From: an uncultured Methanobrevibacter sp.
Lineage (GTDB): Archaea; Methanobacteriota; Methanobacteria; Methanobacteriales; Methanobacteriaceae
NCBI RefSeq assembly: GCF_902764455.1
Contig: NZ_CACWVY010000001.1
Span: 54,877 to 118,876 of the forward strand
Length of the DNA: 64,000 nucleotides
Reading direction: 5' to 3'
The first letter of the stretch is position 1. Each line of letters opens with the position of its first letter. The position numbers and the translations under genes were made by a program. Below the pieces are notes generated by a model that had not been told where the DNA came from, did not search any database, and saw only the letters and a list, made by a program, of their open reading frames with translations. Of the stretch, positions 17,821 through 27,784 are shown piece after piece.

Positions 17821-18525
17821 TTACCATTCCAAATCTGCAACCTGTTTAGGATTTTCATTAACGACAATACTTTCTATCTGGCCGTTCTTAATTCTTATAA
17901 CCTTATCTGCCGCTTCTGCCAATATGGCATTGTGAGTTACAATAACGACTGTAGTTCCATTGTTGTTACTCATATCCTGAAGCAGAGTTAAAATTAATAC
18001 ACCTGTTTTTGAATCAAGTGCACCGGTTGGCTCATCACATAAAAGCATTGTAGGTTGTTTAGCAACTGCTCTTGCAATAGATACTCTTTGCTGTTCTCCA
18101 CCGGACAACTGTGCAGGAAACTGATTAGCATGAGCTTTAAGCCCGACAGAATCTAAAACATTCAATCCGTTGATATCAACATCCACAATATCCTTCATAA
18201 GCTCCACATTTTCAAGAGCTGTAAGGTTTGGAATCAGATTATAAAACTGAAAGATAAAACCTACATTTTTAGCCCTATATGTTGTAAGCTCATCATCTGA
18301 AAACTTTTCCACATGACTGCCTTTTACAACAATTTCACCTGAAGTAACCGTATCAAGACCGCCCAATAAGTTTAAAAGTGTTGATTTACCGGCACCTGAT
18401 GGTCCTAAAATTACAACAAATTCCCCTTCATCAATTGTGAAATTAACACAATCCATAGCTTTTAGAATATGTTCTCCAGATTTATAGACCTTATCCACGT
18501 TTTTAAATTCAATAATTGTACTCAT
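17821..18525 (-). CDS. ABC transporter ATP-binding protein, LolD/MacB type
   Basis: This 234-residue ATPase has Walker A GPSGAGKS, the Q-loop in [19 protein letters not shown] (a LolD/MacB signature), [14 protein letters not shown], Walker [12 protein letters not shown] and the switch histidine in VTHN. It energises FtsX-type permeases that work on extracytoplasmic substrates. The partner is probably the permease at 15226-17484. AGGAAGGC lies before the ATG. Confidence 0.87.
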   Translation of the reverse strand: MSTIIEFKNVDKVYKSGEHILKAMDCVNFTIDEGEFVVILGPSGAGKSTLLNLLGGLDTVTSGEIVVKGSHVEKFSDDELTTYRAKNVGFIFQFYNLIPNLTALENVELMKDIVDVDINGLNVLDSVGLKAHANQFPAQLSGGEQQRVSIARAVAKQPTMLLCDEPTGALDSKTGVLILTLLQDMSNNNGTTVVIVTHNAILAEAADKVIRIKNGQIESIVVNENPKQVADLEW

Positions 18526-18798
18526 AGGTATTGCCTTCCTATATCTATTTTGTAATTCATATTAATTAAATTATACTTTTGTTCATCTGAAAACATGATT
18601 CAAAGATTAATTTATAACCAAAAGATATTACTTTTCAAAAATACAGAATATCAAAACATTGCAAAAATTGAATAACATAACATTTTTCAAAATAAAATTT
18701 TGAAGAAATAACCCTAAAATCACTCACAAATAAGAAACATATAAAACATTTCAAAACTAAAAAGTATATTATAATAAAATAGTACAGGAAAAATGTAA

Positions 18799-19536
18799 AT
18801 GTCATTTAAAAAAGATGAAATGTTAGTAATGCCGGCAGTGGACATAAAGAATGGAAAATGTGTCCAGCTTGTTCAAGGCGAACCTGGAAGTGAAATGGTT
18901 GAAATAGAAAATCCTGAACTTGTTGCAAGACACTGGGAAGATTTAGGAGCAAAAAACATACATGTTATTGACCTGGACGGTACAATAAACGGTGTTGCAA
19001 GCTTTGATATTATTAAAAAAATCTTGAATGAAGTTTCAGTTCCTATCCAACTTGGCGGAGGAATAAGAAGCACAGAATATGCTCGTCAGTTACTTGATTT
19101 GGATATCGAAAGACTGATAATCGGAACCATGGGTATCCAAAATCCAAAAACAATAACTGAACTTTCAGAAGAATACGGTTCAGAAAGGATAATGATTTCA
19201 CTTGACAGCAAAGACAACAGAGTAGTTATTAAAGGATGGCAGGAAAAAATCGACAAATCACCGTCTGAAATCTCACAGGAATTTAAAGACCATGGAGCAG
19301 GAAGCATATTATTTACAAATGTGGATGTTGAAGGTCTTTTGGGCGGTTTTTACACAGAACCTGTAGAAGAGCTAAAAAAATCTGTAGATTTGCCTATTGT
19401 CTATTCAGGAGGAATCACCACAATAGACGATATTAAAAAATTAAATGAAAGTGGTGTGGAAGGAATTGTAATCGGTTCTGCACTTTATACTAATAAAATT
19501 GATTTGACTGAAGCTTTAAAATATCAGAAGAGGTAA
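18799..19536 (+). CDS. hisA: phosphoribosylformimino-AICAR ribotide isomerase
   Basis: HisA catalyses the ProFAR to PRFAR isomerisation, step four of histidine synthesis. The 245-residue TIM barrel has the catalytic Asp near the start (MPAVDIKNGKCVQLVQGE), the second conserved Asp in VIDLDGTINGVAS, phosphate-binding IQLGGGIRS and the second-half equivalent VYSGGITTIDDI. An AGGAAAAA site precedes the ATG. It is first in a rightward run with ribL, argC, a flavodoxin and pyrI; gaps are 4-17 bp. Confidence 0.93.
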   Translation: MSFKKDEMLVMPAVDIKNGKCVQLVQGEPGSEMVEIENPELVARHWEDLGAKNIHVIDLDGTINGVASFDIIKKILNEVSVPIQLGGGIRSTEYARQLLDLDIERLIIGTMGIQNPKTITELSEEYGSERIMISLDSKDNRVVIKGWQEKIDKSPSEISQEFKDHGAGSILFTNVDVEGLLGGFYTEPVEELKKSVDLPIVYSGGITTIDDIKKLNESGVEGIVIGSALYTNKIDLTEALKYQKR

Positions 19537-19540
19537 TTGA

Positions 19541-20002
19541 ATGAAAATAATGGCGACCGGAACATTCGACATACTCCACCCGGGACATGGAGTTTACCTG
19601 GAAGAATCTAAAAAACTAGGTGGAGAAGATGCCGAGCTTTATGTTGTTGTAGCACGTGATGCTACTGTTGAGAGAAGAAAAAGAGTGCCAATAGTTGGAG
19701 AGGACCAACGTTTAGAATTAATCAAAATGCTAAAACCAGTAACTGACGCTTATTTGGGTGATGCAAACGGCGATGTTTTTAAAATCGTCCGTGAAATTGA
19801 CCCGGACATTATCACTGTAGGAGCTGATCAAAACCACGATATTGGAAAACTGCAGACAGCCCTTGAAAAAAGAGGATTGAAAGCAAAAGCCGTACGCATT
19901 GAAAAATATCGTGACTGTGAACTTGACAGCAGCTGCAAAATTATCAGAAAAATAGAAAATACAGACTTTGAAGGAAAAATATTGGACCATTGTGAAGATT
20001 AA
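19541..20002 (+). CDS. ribL: FAD synthase (FMN adenylyltransferase), archaeal type
   Basis: RibL transfers AMP from ATP to FMN to make FAD. The 153-residue nucleotidyltransferase has the [10 protein letters not shown] motif at residues 7-16 and the later catalytic segment in family form; the C-terminal cysteines (C127 and C133 region, DCELDSSC) fit the archaeal RibL family, whose members are thiol-sensitive. It starts 4 bp after hisA with GAGGTAA as the ribosome site. Confidence 0.9.
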   Translation: MKIMATGTFDILHPGHGVYLEESKKLGGEDAELYVVVARDATVERRKRVPIVGEDQRLELIKMLKPVTDAYLGDANGDVFKIVREIDPDIITVGADQNHDIGKLQTALEKRGLKAKAVRIEKYRDCELDSSCKIIRKIENTDFEGKILDHCED

Positions 20003-20015
20003 GGAGATTATGAAA

Positions 20016-21038
20016 ATGTTTAAAGTAGCTATTATAGGAGCAAGTGGATACACTGGCGGTGAACTTTTAAGAATGCTTTTAAACCATCCTGAAGTTGAAA
20101 TCACTGATATCACTTCAAGACAATATGATGGAACACCAGCACATAAAATTCACCCACATGTAAGAGATTCAGGACTTGTATTTACAAATAAAAGTCCTTC
20201 AGAACTTGATGTGGATGTTGCATTTACCGCAACACCACACGGCGCATCAATGAAAATCGTTCCTGAACTTTTAGATGCAGGCATGAAAGTAGTTGATTTA
20301 AGCGGAGACTACAGATACCGAGATACTGCAGTTTATGAAAAATGGTACGGTATGGAACACACTGACAGCAAAAACAAAGGAGCCTTTGGACTTCCTGAGC
20401 TGTACAGAGATGAAATTAAAAAAGCAGACCTTGTTGCAAATCCTGGCTGTTTCCCAACAGGAGCAATTTTATCCTCCTACCCTCTGGTTAAAAACAATTT
20501 GGTTGACAGAATTATTATCGATTCAAAAACAGGAGTCAGCGGAGCAGGAGTCAATCCGTCTGCAACCACACATTACCCTAATATTGCAGACAATGTAAAC
20601 CCGTATAAGATTTCATCACACAGACACATGTCTGAAATTCAACAGGAACTACATGGATTTGAAGATGTTAAAGTATCATTCACACCTCATCTGGTGCCTG
20701 TAATCAGAGGAATACAAACAACAAGCCACAGCTTATTGAAAGATGAACATGCAGACATCACACCAGAAGAAATCAGAAAAATATATGAAAAAGAATATGG
20801 AGAAGAATTCTTTATTAAGCTTATGGATGAAGGAGAAATCCCACACTTAAGTTCAGTTAGAGGATCAAACTTTGTACACATCGGAGGATTCGAAATTGAT
20901 GAAACCGGAAGACTCATAATGCTTTCAGTAATTGACAACCTTGTAAAAGGAGCATCAGGTCAGGCCATACAAAATATGAACATTATCCTCGGAATTGATG
21001 AAACATTAGGTTTAACACATTTCGGTCTTCATCCTTAA
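20016..21038 (+). CDS. argC: N-acetyl-gamma-glutamyl-phosphate reductase
   Basis: ArgC reduces N-acetylglutamyl phosphate to the semialdehyde, the third step of arginine/ornithine synthesis. The N-terminal Rossmann motif [14 protein letters not shown] and the active-site Cys in [11 protein letters not shown] are clear, followed by [10 protein letters not shown] and SSHRHMSEI. ArgC normally begins at [12 protein letters not shown]. The ATG at 20016 follows AAGGAG by 9 bases; an ATG at 20010 is also possible but very close to the site. Confidence 0.92.
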   Translation: MFKVAIIGASGYTGGELLRMLLNHPEVEITDITSRQYDGTPAHKIHPHVRDSGLVFTNKSPSELDVDVAFTATPHGASMKIVPELLDAGMKVVDLSGDYRYRDTAVYEKWYGMEHTDSKNKGAFGLPELYRDEIKKADLVANPGCFPTGAILSSYPLVKNNLVDRIIIDSKTGVSGAGVNPSATTHYPNIADNVNPYKISSHRHMSEIQQELHGFEDVKVSFTPHLVPVIRGIQTTSHSLLKDEHADITPEEIRKIYEKEYGEEFFIKLMDEGEIPHLSSVRGSNFVHIGGFEIDETGRLIMLSVIDNLVKGASGQAIQNMNIILGIDETLGLTHFGLHP

Positions 21039-21053
21039 ATAAGAGGAGATAAG

Positions 21054-21548
21054 ATGAAAACACTAATAATCTATTATTCACAGGGCGGAAAAACAGATTT
21101 AGTGGCAAGAACCTTGGCTAAAAAATTACATGCAGATATACTTAGAGTTCATGATTTGAAAAATCGTGAAGGATTTAAAAACAAACTATTTGCTTCAATT
21201 AATGCATTTAGAGAAACAAAAACAGACATAGCCCCTGCAAGTGTTGATTTGACCCCATACAGTACAATCTATTTTGGAACACCAACATGGGCGGGAAATC
21301 CAACACCTGCAATCCTTACAATCATTGACAGATGCAACCTGAGAGGAAAAGATGTGATACTCTTTGCTACAATGGATGCCAATCGTGGCGACACCAACAT
21401 CAAAAGACTTGAAGAGAAAGTTAAAATGCGTGGAGCCAGAGTTATTGAAAGCTTTACCATTGCTACTAAAGACAAAGACCCGGATAAACTGGCTTTGGAT
21501 ACAGAAACAATTATAGAAATGAAAGATTTAAAAATGTATAAAAGGTAG
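21054..21548 (+). CDS. flavodoxin family protein
   Basis: This 164-residue FMN-binding electron carrier has the phosphate-binding loop IIYYSQGGKTDLVAR at the N-terminus, YFGTPTWAGNPTPAI around the isoalloxazine ring and FATMDANRGDT as a later conserved loop. It lies between argC and pyrI with short gaps. The partner is not indicated. Confidence 0.85.
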   Translation: MKTLIIYYSQGGKTDLVARTLAKKLHADILRVHDLKNREGFKNKLFASINAFRETKTDIAPASVDLTPYSTIYFGTPTWAGNPTPAILTIIDRCNLRGKDVILFATMDANRGDTNIKRLEEKVKMRGARVIESFTIATKDKDPDKLALDTETIIEMKDLKMYKR

Positions 21549-21553
21549 ATTGA

Positions 21554-22030
21554 ATGGCTAAAGACAAATCCGAATTAAAAATTAAAGCTATTGAAAATGG
21601 TACAGTTATTGACCATATCACTGCAAACAAATCATTACATATCCTTAAGATTCTAGGTCTTCCTGATGATGACGTTGTAAATGTTACCATTGCTATGAAT
21701 GTTTCTTCAGGCGAAATCGGTAGAAAGGATATTTTAAAAATTGAAAGCAGAGAGCTTGACCATAAAGAATTAAATCAAGTTGCTTTAATTGCACCTAAAG
21801 CTACAATTAACATTATTAGAGATTATGAACCTGTCAAAAAGGATAAAATTAGGCTTCCTGATACAATCACATCTATTCTTAAATGCACAAACCCAAAATG
21901 CATTACAAACTATGAAAATGAGCCTATAACCCCTATATTTAATGTTATTGAAAAAAATCCTCCAGTTGTAAGGTGCCATTACTGTGAAAAATTAATAAAA
22001 ACAGAAGATATCGATAAACAATTCGAATAA
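21554..22030 (+). CDS. pyrI: aspartate carbamoyltransferase regulatory chain
   Basis: PyrI binds nucleotides and controls PyrB in pyrimidine synthesis. The 158-residue protein has [19 protein letters not shown] at the N-terminus (nucleotide site) and a C-terminal zinc site built from CTNPKC and CHYC. It is last in the hisA-ribL-argC-flavodoxin-pyrI run. The catalytic chain gene is not in the window. Confidence 0.93.
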   Translation: MAKDKSELKIKAIENGTVIDHITANKSLHILKILGLPDDDVVNVTIAMNVSSGEIGRKDILKIESRELDHKELNQVALIAPKATINIIRDYEPVKKDKIRLPDTITSILKCTNPKCITNYENEPITPIFNVIEKNPPVVRCHYCEKLIKTEDIDKQFE

Positions 22031-22037
22031 TCTTCTT

Positions 22038-23234
22038 CTATTTTTTTAATAAGTAATCAGCCAGTCTTTTTGACAATGCCAGTATTGTTAAAATAGGAGG
22101 CTTTCCAGGAGATACCGGAAGAACACTCGCATCACAGACAAAGAGGTTAGGAATTTCAGTTTCAAGATTGCTGTCTACAACATTACCAATCTTTGCAGTT
22201 CCGCCGGGATGTGCTCCTCTGTAGTGTGTTGAACGTATTGTTTTTGGATCAACGCCCATTTTTTCCAAAATAAAACCAGCAGTCGCCACACCTTCAGCCA
22301 AATACCTGATATCTTCAATAGTATTGACTTTCTGAACAAAGCCATCACTGTGAACATATCCTTTTGCTTCATCCGGAGTTTTTACCATTATTGAAAATAT
22401 ATCCTTGTCTTCAACATCATCATCAAAAGTAAATGTTGAGAAATGAGGAGATAAAACAAAGTGTTCACCTTTTACAAGACCAGCCATCTGAACCTCACTG
22501 TTAAAGTTAACATCCTTCAAATATCCTCCAACAGTTACAAATGGATCAAAGAACAATTCACGGCCAATACCTGTCAATCCCATATTTTTCAAAATTACAG
22601 GAGTATTGATAGCACCGGCACACAATATAATTTTATCAGTTTTAATTAAATTCTCTTCATGATCCTTAACATATTTAACACCACAGGCTTCCATATTACA
22701 AAGGATAATGTCAGTCACTTCAGCATCACAAATCAAAGTTGCACCAGCTTCAACCGCTTCATCTACAAAATCCTTTGCAGTCCATTTGGCATTAACCGGA
22801 CATCCAAAAGCGCATTTACCGCACTGTATGCAGTCTTCCTCACGAATTGCCTTTGGCATTTTCTGCACATCAAGGCCCAAATCACGGGCAGCATCTAAAA
22901 ATAGCTGGGTTCCCTGACCTATATGAGAATCATCCAATTCATGAACTCCTACTAACTCTTCAACATATTTATATTCTTCAGTTAAATCAATACCATACTC
23001 ATGAAATTCTTCATCAAGAGCCCTTACCATATTGGCCATTGATACAATTGTAGAGCCTGCAATACATGTTGTTGATAGTAAATCAATTCCATGCCCATAT
23101 TTATCATAACACTCAAATGCATCCTTAGGTTCTATGTAAGGACCTTTTTCTAACATGACCACTTCTTGACCGTTTTTGGCGAGTTCACGGGCTAAAATCC
23201 CACCACCAGCACCAGTCCCAATAATGACAATCAT
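22038..23234 (-). CDS. GMC-like FAD-dependent oxidoreductase with ferredoxin-type Cys motif
   Basis: This 398-residue flavoprotein begins with the FAD fingerprint IIGTGAGGGILARELAKNG and ends with the GMC-type NLFVCDASVLPVSPGKPPILTILALS. The catalytic-region His is likely in HYRGAHPGGTAKIG. A CIQCGKCAFGCP motif in the first half suggests an iron-sulfur cluster, which is uncommon in GMC enzymes. The ATG at 23234 follows GGTGAGAC; the upstream TTG frame is not needed. It converges with pyrI. The substrate is unknown. Confidence 0.8.
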   Translation of the reverse strand: MIVIIGTGAGGGILARELAKNGQEVVMLEKGPYIEPKDAFECYDKYGHGIDLLSTTCIAGSTIVSMANMVRALDEEFHEYGIDLTEEYKYVEELVGVHELDDSHIGQGTQLFLDAARDLGLDVQKMPKAIREEDCIQCGKCAFGCPVNAKWTAKDFVDEAVEAGATLICDAEVTDIILCNMEACGVKYVKDHEENLIKTDKIILCAGAINTPVILKNMGLTGIGRELFFDPFVTVGGYLKDVNFNSEVQMAGLVKGEHFVLSPHFSTFTFDDDVEDKDIFSIMVKTPDEAKGYVHSDGFVQKVNTIEDIRYLAEGVATAGFILEKMGVDPKTIRSTHYRGAHPGGTAKIGNVVDSNLETEIPNLFVCDASVLPVSPGKPPILTILALSKRLADYLLKK

Positions 23235-23345
23235 AGTCTCACCCAATAAATAACTACTATTATATATAACAATCCATATATAAAAAAGTTTATTATAATA
23301 TTGGAAACAAATATATATTAGATTAAAAATATTTGAGGGATAAAA

Positions 23346-24716
23346 ATGGAAGAAAATATTTCTTTATTTGAAAAAGTTATTGAAAAAACAACCCCCAAAG
23401 TAGATTACATTGACATCCGTTGTGGAATCGGTGAAAACACATCAATATTAATGAAAGATGGAAATGTAGATGAAATTAACACTGGAATGAGTTTAGGTGC
23501 AAGAATTAGAGTGTTAAATAACGGAGCATGGGGTTTTGCATACACAACAGACTTATCAAAAATTAACGAAATCACTGAAACTGCAATCAAATTATCCAAC
23601 TCCCTTAAAGGAGATGTCAAACTAAGTGAAAGTGAAGTAATTAAAGACAATATTGCAGTTGACGTTAAGATACCTTTCAAAGACATTCCCATTGATGAGA
23701 AAAAAGACTTAATGAAAGATGCAAGCGATGCTGCTGCAATCGATAAAGTCAACAGTACAACTGCAAGCTACACTGACAGCGAAGTAAATGAGCTGTTTAT
23801 GAATAGTGAAGGTTCTGAAATTCAAGTAAAAACATCAAGAGTCAGAATGGCATTGAATGCATCTGCAACAGATGGAGAAATTATCCAATTTGGTCATGGA
23901 AGTCTTGGAGGAGTGAAAGGCTTTGAAGCAATCAGCGAACAAGATATTGAAGAATTTGGAAGAAACATCGGGGAAAAAGCAGTCAGATTGCTTGACGCCG
24001 AACCTGCACCATCAGGACAATTTCCGGTAATAGCAGACCCCGAACTGACAGGCGTTTTAATCCATGAAGCATTAGGTCATGCTGTTGAAGGAGATTTGAT
24101 TCTGCAGAACGATTCCATCCTTAAAGGAAAACTCGGAGAGCAAATCGCTTCAGATATTGTCAATATCTTTGATGATGCCAGTCTAAAGGAAGGTTTTGGA
24201 TATTATCCCTACGATGTAGAGGGAATTAAAACAAAACCAAATCAGCTGGTTAAAGACGGAAAACTGATATCTCTTTTAAATTCAAGAGAAACATCATCAC
24301 AGTTAGGCATGAAATCTTCTGGAAATGCAAGGTCAATTATTTCTGAAAAACCAATAGTCAGAATGAGCAATACCTACCTTCAGCCAGGTGACAATAGCTT
24401 TGAGGAACTGCTTGAAGATATTCCTAACGGAATTTATCTGAAAGGTTCCAGAGGAGGACAAGTCGATACAGGAAAAGGAATTTTCCAGTTCAATGCAGCC
24501 GAAGGATATCTGATTGAAAACGGTCAGCTGACCACTCCTGTAAGAGATGTTTCATTATCAGGAAATATACTTGAAACTTTAAAAAATATTGATGCAATTG
24601 GAAATGACTTTAAATTGAGTGTCGGATTTTGTGGAAAAGATGGTCAGATAGCCCCAGTAGGTGATGGAGGACCACATACAAGAATATTAAATGCATTAGT
24701 TGGAGGAATGGGATAA
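23346..24716 (+). CDS. tldD: TldD/PmbA family metalloprotease subunit
   Basis: The 456-residue protein carries the TldD zinc motif HEALGHAVEGD in LIHEALGHAVEGD, plus the C-terminal VGFCGKDGQIAPVGDGGPH motif. TldD forms a dimer with PmbA (TldE) that degrades unfolded or modified peptides; no PmbA gene is in the window. GAGGGATAAAA precedes the ATG. The next gene starts within its stop codon. Confidence 0.88.
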   Translation: MEENISLFEKVIEKTTPKVDYIDIRCGIGENTSILMKDGNVDEINTGMSLGARIRVLNNGAWGFAYTTDLSKINEITETAIKLSNSLKGDVKLSESEVIKDNIAVDVKIPFKDIPIDEKKDLMKDASDAAAIDKVNSTTASYTDSEVNELFMNSEGSEIQVKTSRVRMALNASATDGEIIQFGHGSLGGVKGFEAISEQDIEEFGRNIGEKAVRLLDAEPAPSGQFPVIADPELTGVLIHEALGHAVEGDLILQNDSILKGKLGEQIASDIVNIFDDASLKEGFGYYPYDVEGIKTKPNQLVKDGKLISLLNSRETSSQLGMKSSGNARSIISEKPIVRMSNTYLQPGDNSFEELLEDIPNGIYLKGSRGGQVDTGKGIFQFNAAEGYLIENGQLTTPVRDVSLSGNILETLKNIDAIGNDFKLSVGFCGKDGQIAPVGDGGPHTRILNALVGGMG

Positions 24717-25273
24717 TGATAACTGATAGAGCCGGACAATATTTGGTAGATTTAGCTAAAGAAGCTATTGGACATTTTATAGAAACTGGAGAAAAATTAG
24801 AAATACCTGAAGATTACCCAATTGAATTAGATGAAAAATTAGGAGTTTTCGTTACATTAAACAAGAATAATACATTGAGAGGATGCATAGGATATGCAGA
24901 ACCAATTGAACCTGCAATAAAAGCAACAATCGATGTGGCCATTGCAGCCGCTTTCAACGATCCAAGATTCAGTGCAGTAACCAAAGACGAATTTCAAATT
25001 CTTGACTTTGAAGTGACCGTTCTAACCCCTCCTGAATTAATTGAAGTTGCCGCTCCCGAACAGTACTTTGATGAAATAGTTATCGGTGAAGACGGTTTAA
25101 TCATCCAAAAAGGCTATTCAAGAGGACTTCTGCTTCCGCAAGTTGCAACAGAACATGCATTTACTGTGGAAGAGTTTTTAGAAAACACCTGTATGAAAGC
25201 TGGAATCAGTGCAGATAGCTGGATGGATGAAAGCTGTGACGTCTATAAATTCCAAGGACAAATTTTTAAATAG
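24716..25273 (+). CDS. AMMECR1 domain protein
   Basis: This 185-residue protein has the hallmark LRGCIG motif and the FNDPRFSAVTKDEF segment of the AMMECR1 family, which is conserved in archaea and eukaryotes but has no proven biochemical role. It overlaps the tldD stop by one base and the GTPase start region directly follows, so the three form an operon. Confidence 0.85.
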   Translation: MITDRAGQYLVDLAKEAIGHFIETGEKLEIPEDYPIELDEKLGVFVTLNKNNTLRGCIGYAEPIEPAIKATIDVAIAAAFNDPRFSAVTKDEFQILDFEVTVLTPPELIEVAAPEQYFDEIVIGEDGLIIQKGYSRGLLLPQVATEHAFTVEEFLENTCMKAGISADSWMDESCDVYKFQGQIFK

Positions 25274-25281
25274 TGATTAAA

Positions 25282-26319
25282 ATGATGATACCGACAATAC
25301 CTACGACTAAAGAACTTTTAGACAAAGGGTTCAGCCGAGGAAAAAAACAAGCAGACCTAGTGAGAAGTCAAAAAATACCTAAACATTTAAAGGGAAAAAG
25401 GATTGAAGAGAGAAGAGTAGTCACTTCCTGCCAGGTCATCAAAGACAAATTGAAATCAATACTTGATGCAGTTCCCGAAATTGAAAGTTTACACCCATTT
25501 TATCAGGATTACATTGACATTACCGTCGGAGTAGATGATATGAAACAGGCTCTTGGAGGGCTTAACTGGGCTTATGGGATTATAACCCAACTTGAAAAGG
25601 AGTACGGTGCAAAAATTAGGAAAAATCCGTCTGAAAATGCAACAGCAATTCAAAAACAGGCTTATGGAAGAATTGCATCTGTTGTAGATAAGATTAAAAA
25701 GGATTTGGACTTTCTCGATTTTGCAAAACAAAACCTGAGAAACATGCCTACAATCGATTTTGACGCAACCACAATCGTAATAGCAGGTTTTCCGAATGTT
25801 GGAAAATCCACACTTTTAAAACAGATTACCGGAGCTGATCCTCAAGTGGCGAATTATCCTTTTACAACAAAGGGAATTCAAATCGGACATACTGAAAGGC
25901 ATTGGAAACATATCCAGATTATTGACACTCCAGGACTTTTAGACAGACCTGTTTTGGAGATGAACGATATTGAAATGAATGCAATTGTAGCACTTGAGCA
26001 TTTGGCTGATGCAATTTTATTTATTTTTGATGCATCTGAAACATGCGGATTCCACCTGGAAAATCAGTATAATCTCCTAAAGCAAATAGAAAAGATTTTT
26101 GCCGAAATTCCAGTATTCTATTTATTCAATAAAATGGATCTTGTTAAAGACAAAGAATACCTCAACGAATACATTGACGATGAAGAGAGGTCAATATTCA
26201 TATCCGCAATTGAAGGAGAAGGTATTGATTTAATTAACAAAAAAATTGATACCATTAAAAAAATAGACCGCAACTTTGAAGTTAACGGTGAAGAAGAAGA
26301 TGATGATGAGTATTACTAA
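25282..26319 (+). CDS. NOG1-type GTPase
   Basis: This GTPase of about 345 residues belongs to the NOG1/OBG superfamily linked to large ribosomal subunit assembly. The N-terminal helical region contains the NOG1-type GLNWAYGIITQLEKEY and the G1 loop is GFPNVGKST. G2-G3 appear as PFTTKGIQIGH and DTPGLLDRP, and G4 as NKMD. An acidic tail ends it. GTGAT before the ATG at 25282 supports that start over a GTG at 25273. Confidence 0.87.
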   Translation: MMIPTIPTTKELLDKGFSRGKKQADLVRSQKIPKHLKGKRIEERRVVTSCQVIKDKLKSILDAVPEIESLHPFYQDYIDITVGVDDMKQALGGLNWAYGIITQLEKEYGAKIRKNPSENATAIQKQAYGRIASVVDKIKKDLDFLDFAKQNLRNMPTIDFDATTIVIAGFPNVGKSTLLKQITGADPQVANYPFTTKGIQIGHTERHWKHIQIIDTPGLLDRPVLEMNDIEMNAIVALEHLADAILFIFDASETCGFHLENQYNLLKQIEKIFAEIPVFYLFNKMDLVKDKEYLNEYIDDEERSIFISAIEGEGIDLINKKIDTIKKIDRNFEVNGEEEDDDEYY

Positions 26320-26382
26320 TATCCATTAGTAATCAACTCATTCATACTAATTTTTAAAAATTATAGGAAAAATTTGAAAGAA

Positions 26383-27621
26383 CTATTTGTAATCATATGT
26401 TATTTCATTGTTTTCCCAAGTGGTTAACTTATAACCATCCTTTTGATATTCAATATTCTCTACAGGCACCAGAGGTATTTTACCGTACCCTCCCGGTGAA
26501 TTGAATACATATGTCGGCTTGCACATACCGCTTGTTCTGCCTTCAAGATGCTTCATAATCTCCAAACCTTTGGAGATATCAACCTGAAAGTGCTTAGTGC
26601 TTTTAACATCTTTCGGATGGAACAGATAATATGATATAACGCGATACTTCTGAAGCTCTTCATTGGTTTTTTGTATGCAGTACTTGTCATCATTGACGTT
26701 ATGAAGAAGCACCATCTGATTTCTGATGAGCACTCCATGGTCAACAAGCATATCGATTGCTTTTACAGCCTCCGGAGTAATTTCAGATGCGTGGTTGAAT
26801 TGGGTTGAAACCTGCACCTTGTATTTTCTAAGAAGAACTGCAAGCTCTTCATCGATTCTGAATGGTAGAGTTACAATTACCCTTGTACCTATTCTTATTA
26901 CATCAACATGATTTATCTTGGATAATCTAGAAAATATATATTCCAACCTATCATTAGACAGAAGCAGAGCGTCTCCTCCTGTAACCAATACTTCCCTTAT
27001 AGTCGGATGATTTTCAATAAATTCAATTGATTCATCAAGATCTTCTTTAGAAGAATTTTTATCGAAATTGCCAAATAATCTGCGTCGCTGGCAGTGCCGG
27101 CAATACATAGGACAAGCATTGGTAACATTAATAATCAATTTATTAGGATATCTTCTTGTAATTTTTCCTGAGGGATTTGACTGTTCCTCATTCATAGGAT
27201 CCAAGTGTCCGTCCTCATCCAGTTCCCTGATATCTGGAATGGACTGTAATTTTATCGGACAATTTGGATTGTTAAAATCAATCAATGAAAAATAATATGG
27301 AGTGATTGCAAACCTGTGCTCTTCACTGACCCTTTTTATATTTTCATATTCTTCATCAGTTAGATTTACATACTTGGAAATTTCATCAACATCACTGATA
27401 CGATTTTTTAATTGCCATTTATAATCATTCCAGTCTTCTTCAGTTGCATTCAATTCCTTTAGTATTTTATTTTTAGTATTGGAATATAATTTTTTAGAAA
27501 AATCACTAAAGCCTAATCTGACTTTTGATTTATGTTCCATATCTCCCAAAGCTATTTTATCAAGCTCATTGGAACGAATTAATGACTTTTCTCTATTGAT
27601 ATCTATAATACCATACCTCAT
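26383..27621 (-). CDS. KamA-family radical SAM aminomutase, probable glutamate 2,3-aminomutase
   Basis: This 412-residue radical SAM, PLP-dependent aminomutase has its cluster motif C170-x3-C174-x2-C177 (CPMYCRHC). Lysine 2,3-aminomutase uses two aspartates, D293 and D330, to hold lysine. Here the equivalent positions are K337 (FHPKDV) and N374 (FNSPGG), with the same 37-residue spacing. Glutamate 2,3-aminomutases carry Lys and Asn there, so this enzyme is better called a beta-glutamate-forming enzyme than KamA. Beta-glutamate is a known methanogen osmolyte. No beta-lysine acetyltransferase (AblB) lies nearby, which agrees. Confidence 0.8.
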   Translation of the reverse strand: MRYGIIDINREKSLIRSNELDKIALGDMEHKSKVRLGFSDFSKKLYSNTKNKILKELNATEEDWNDYKWQLKNRISDVDEISKYVNLTDEEYENIKRVSEEHRFAITPYYFSLIDFNNPNCPIKLQSIPDIRELDEDGHLDPMNEEQSNPSGKITRRYPNKLIINVTNACPMYCRHCQRRRLFGNFDKNSSKEDLDESIEFIENHPTIREVLVTGGDALLLSNDRLEYIFSRLSKINHVDVIRIGTRVIVTLPFRIDEELAVLLRKYKVQVSTQFNHASEITPEAVKAIDMLVDHGVLIRNQMVLLHNVNDDKYCIQKTNEELQKYRVISYYLFHPKDVKSTKHFQVDISKGLEIMKHLEGRTSGMCKPTYVFNSPGGYGKIPLVPVENIEYQKDGYKLTTWENNEITYDYK

Positions 27622-27784
27622 TTAATATAATTTTCCATAAGTTATTAGTTTATTTATAATTTGTTTTATAAATAAATATCTTTTTTTAAAGGAAAATGCA
27701 TTACAATTTTATGAACAAAGTTTTTTAAATAGAAGATATAAATTATTAAAGTAATTGAATAATAAAAACAGGAGATAATTAAAA

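Noticed and set aside
26313..26335. Near-perfect palindrome TTACTAAT-ATCC-ATTAGTAA containing GTATTAC-like sequence
   Set aside because: It overlaps the last codons and stop of the NOG1-type gene, lacks the N25 spacing of the operators and is between converging genes. A weak bidirectional terminator is more likely than a metal operator.
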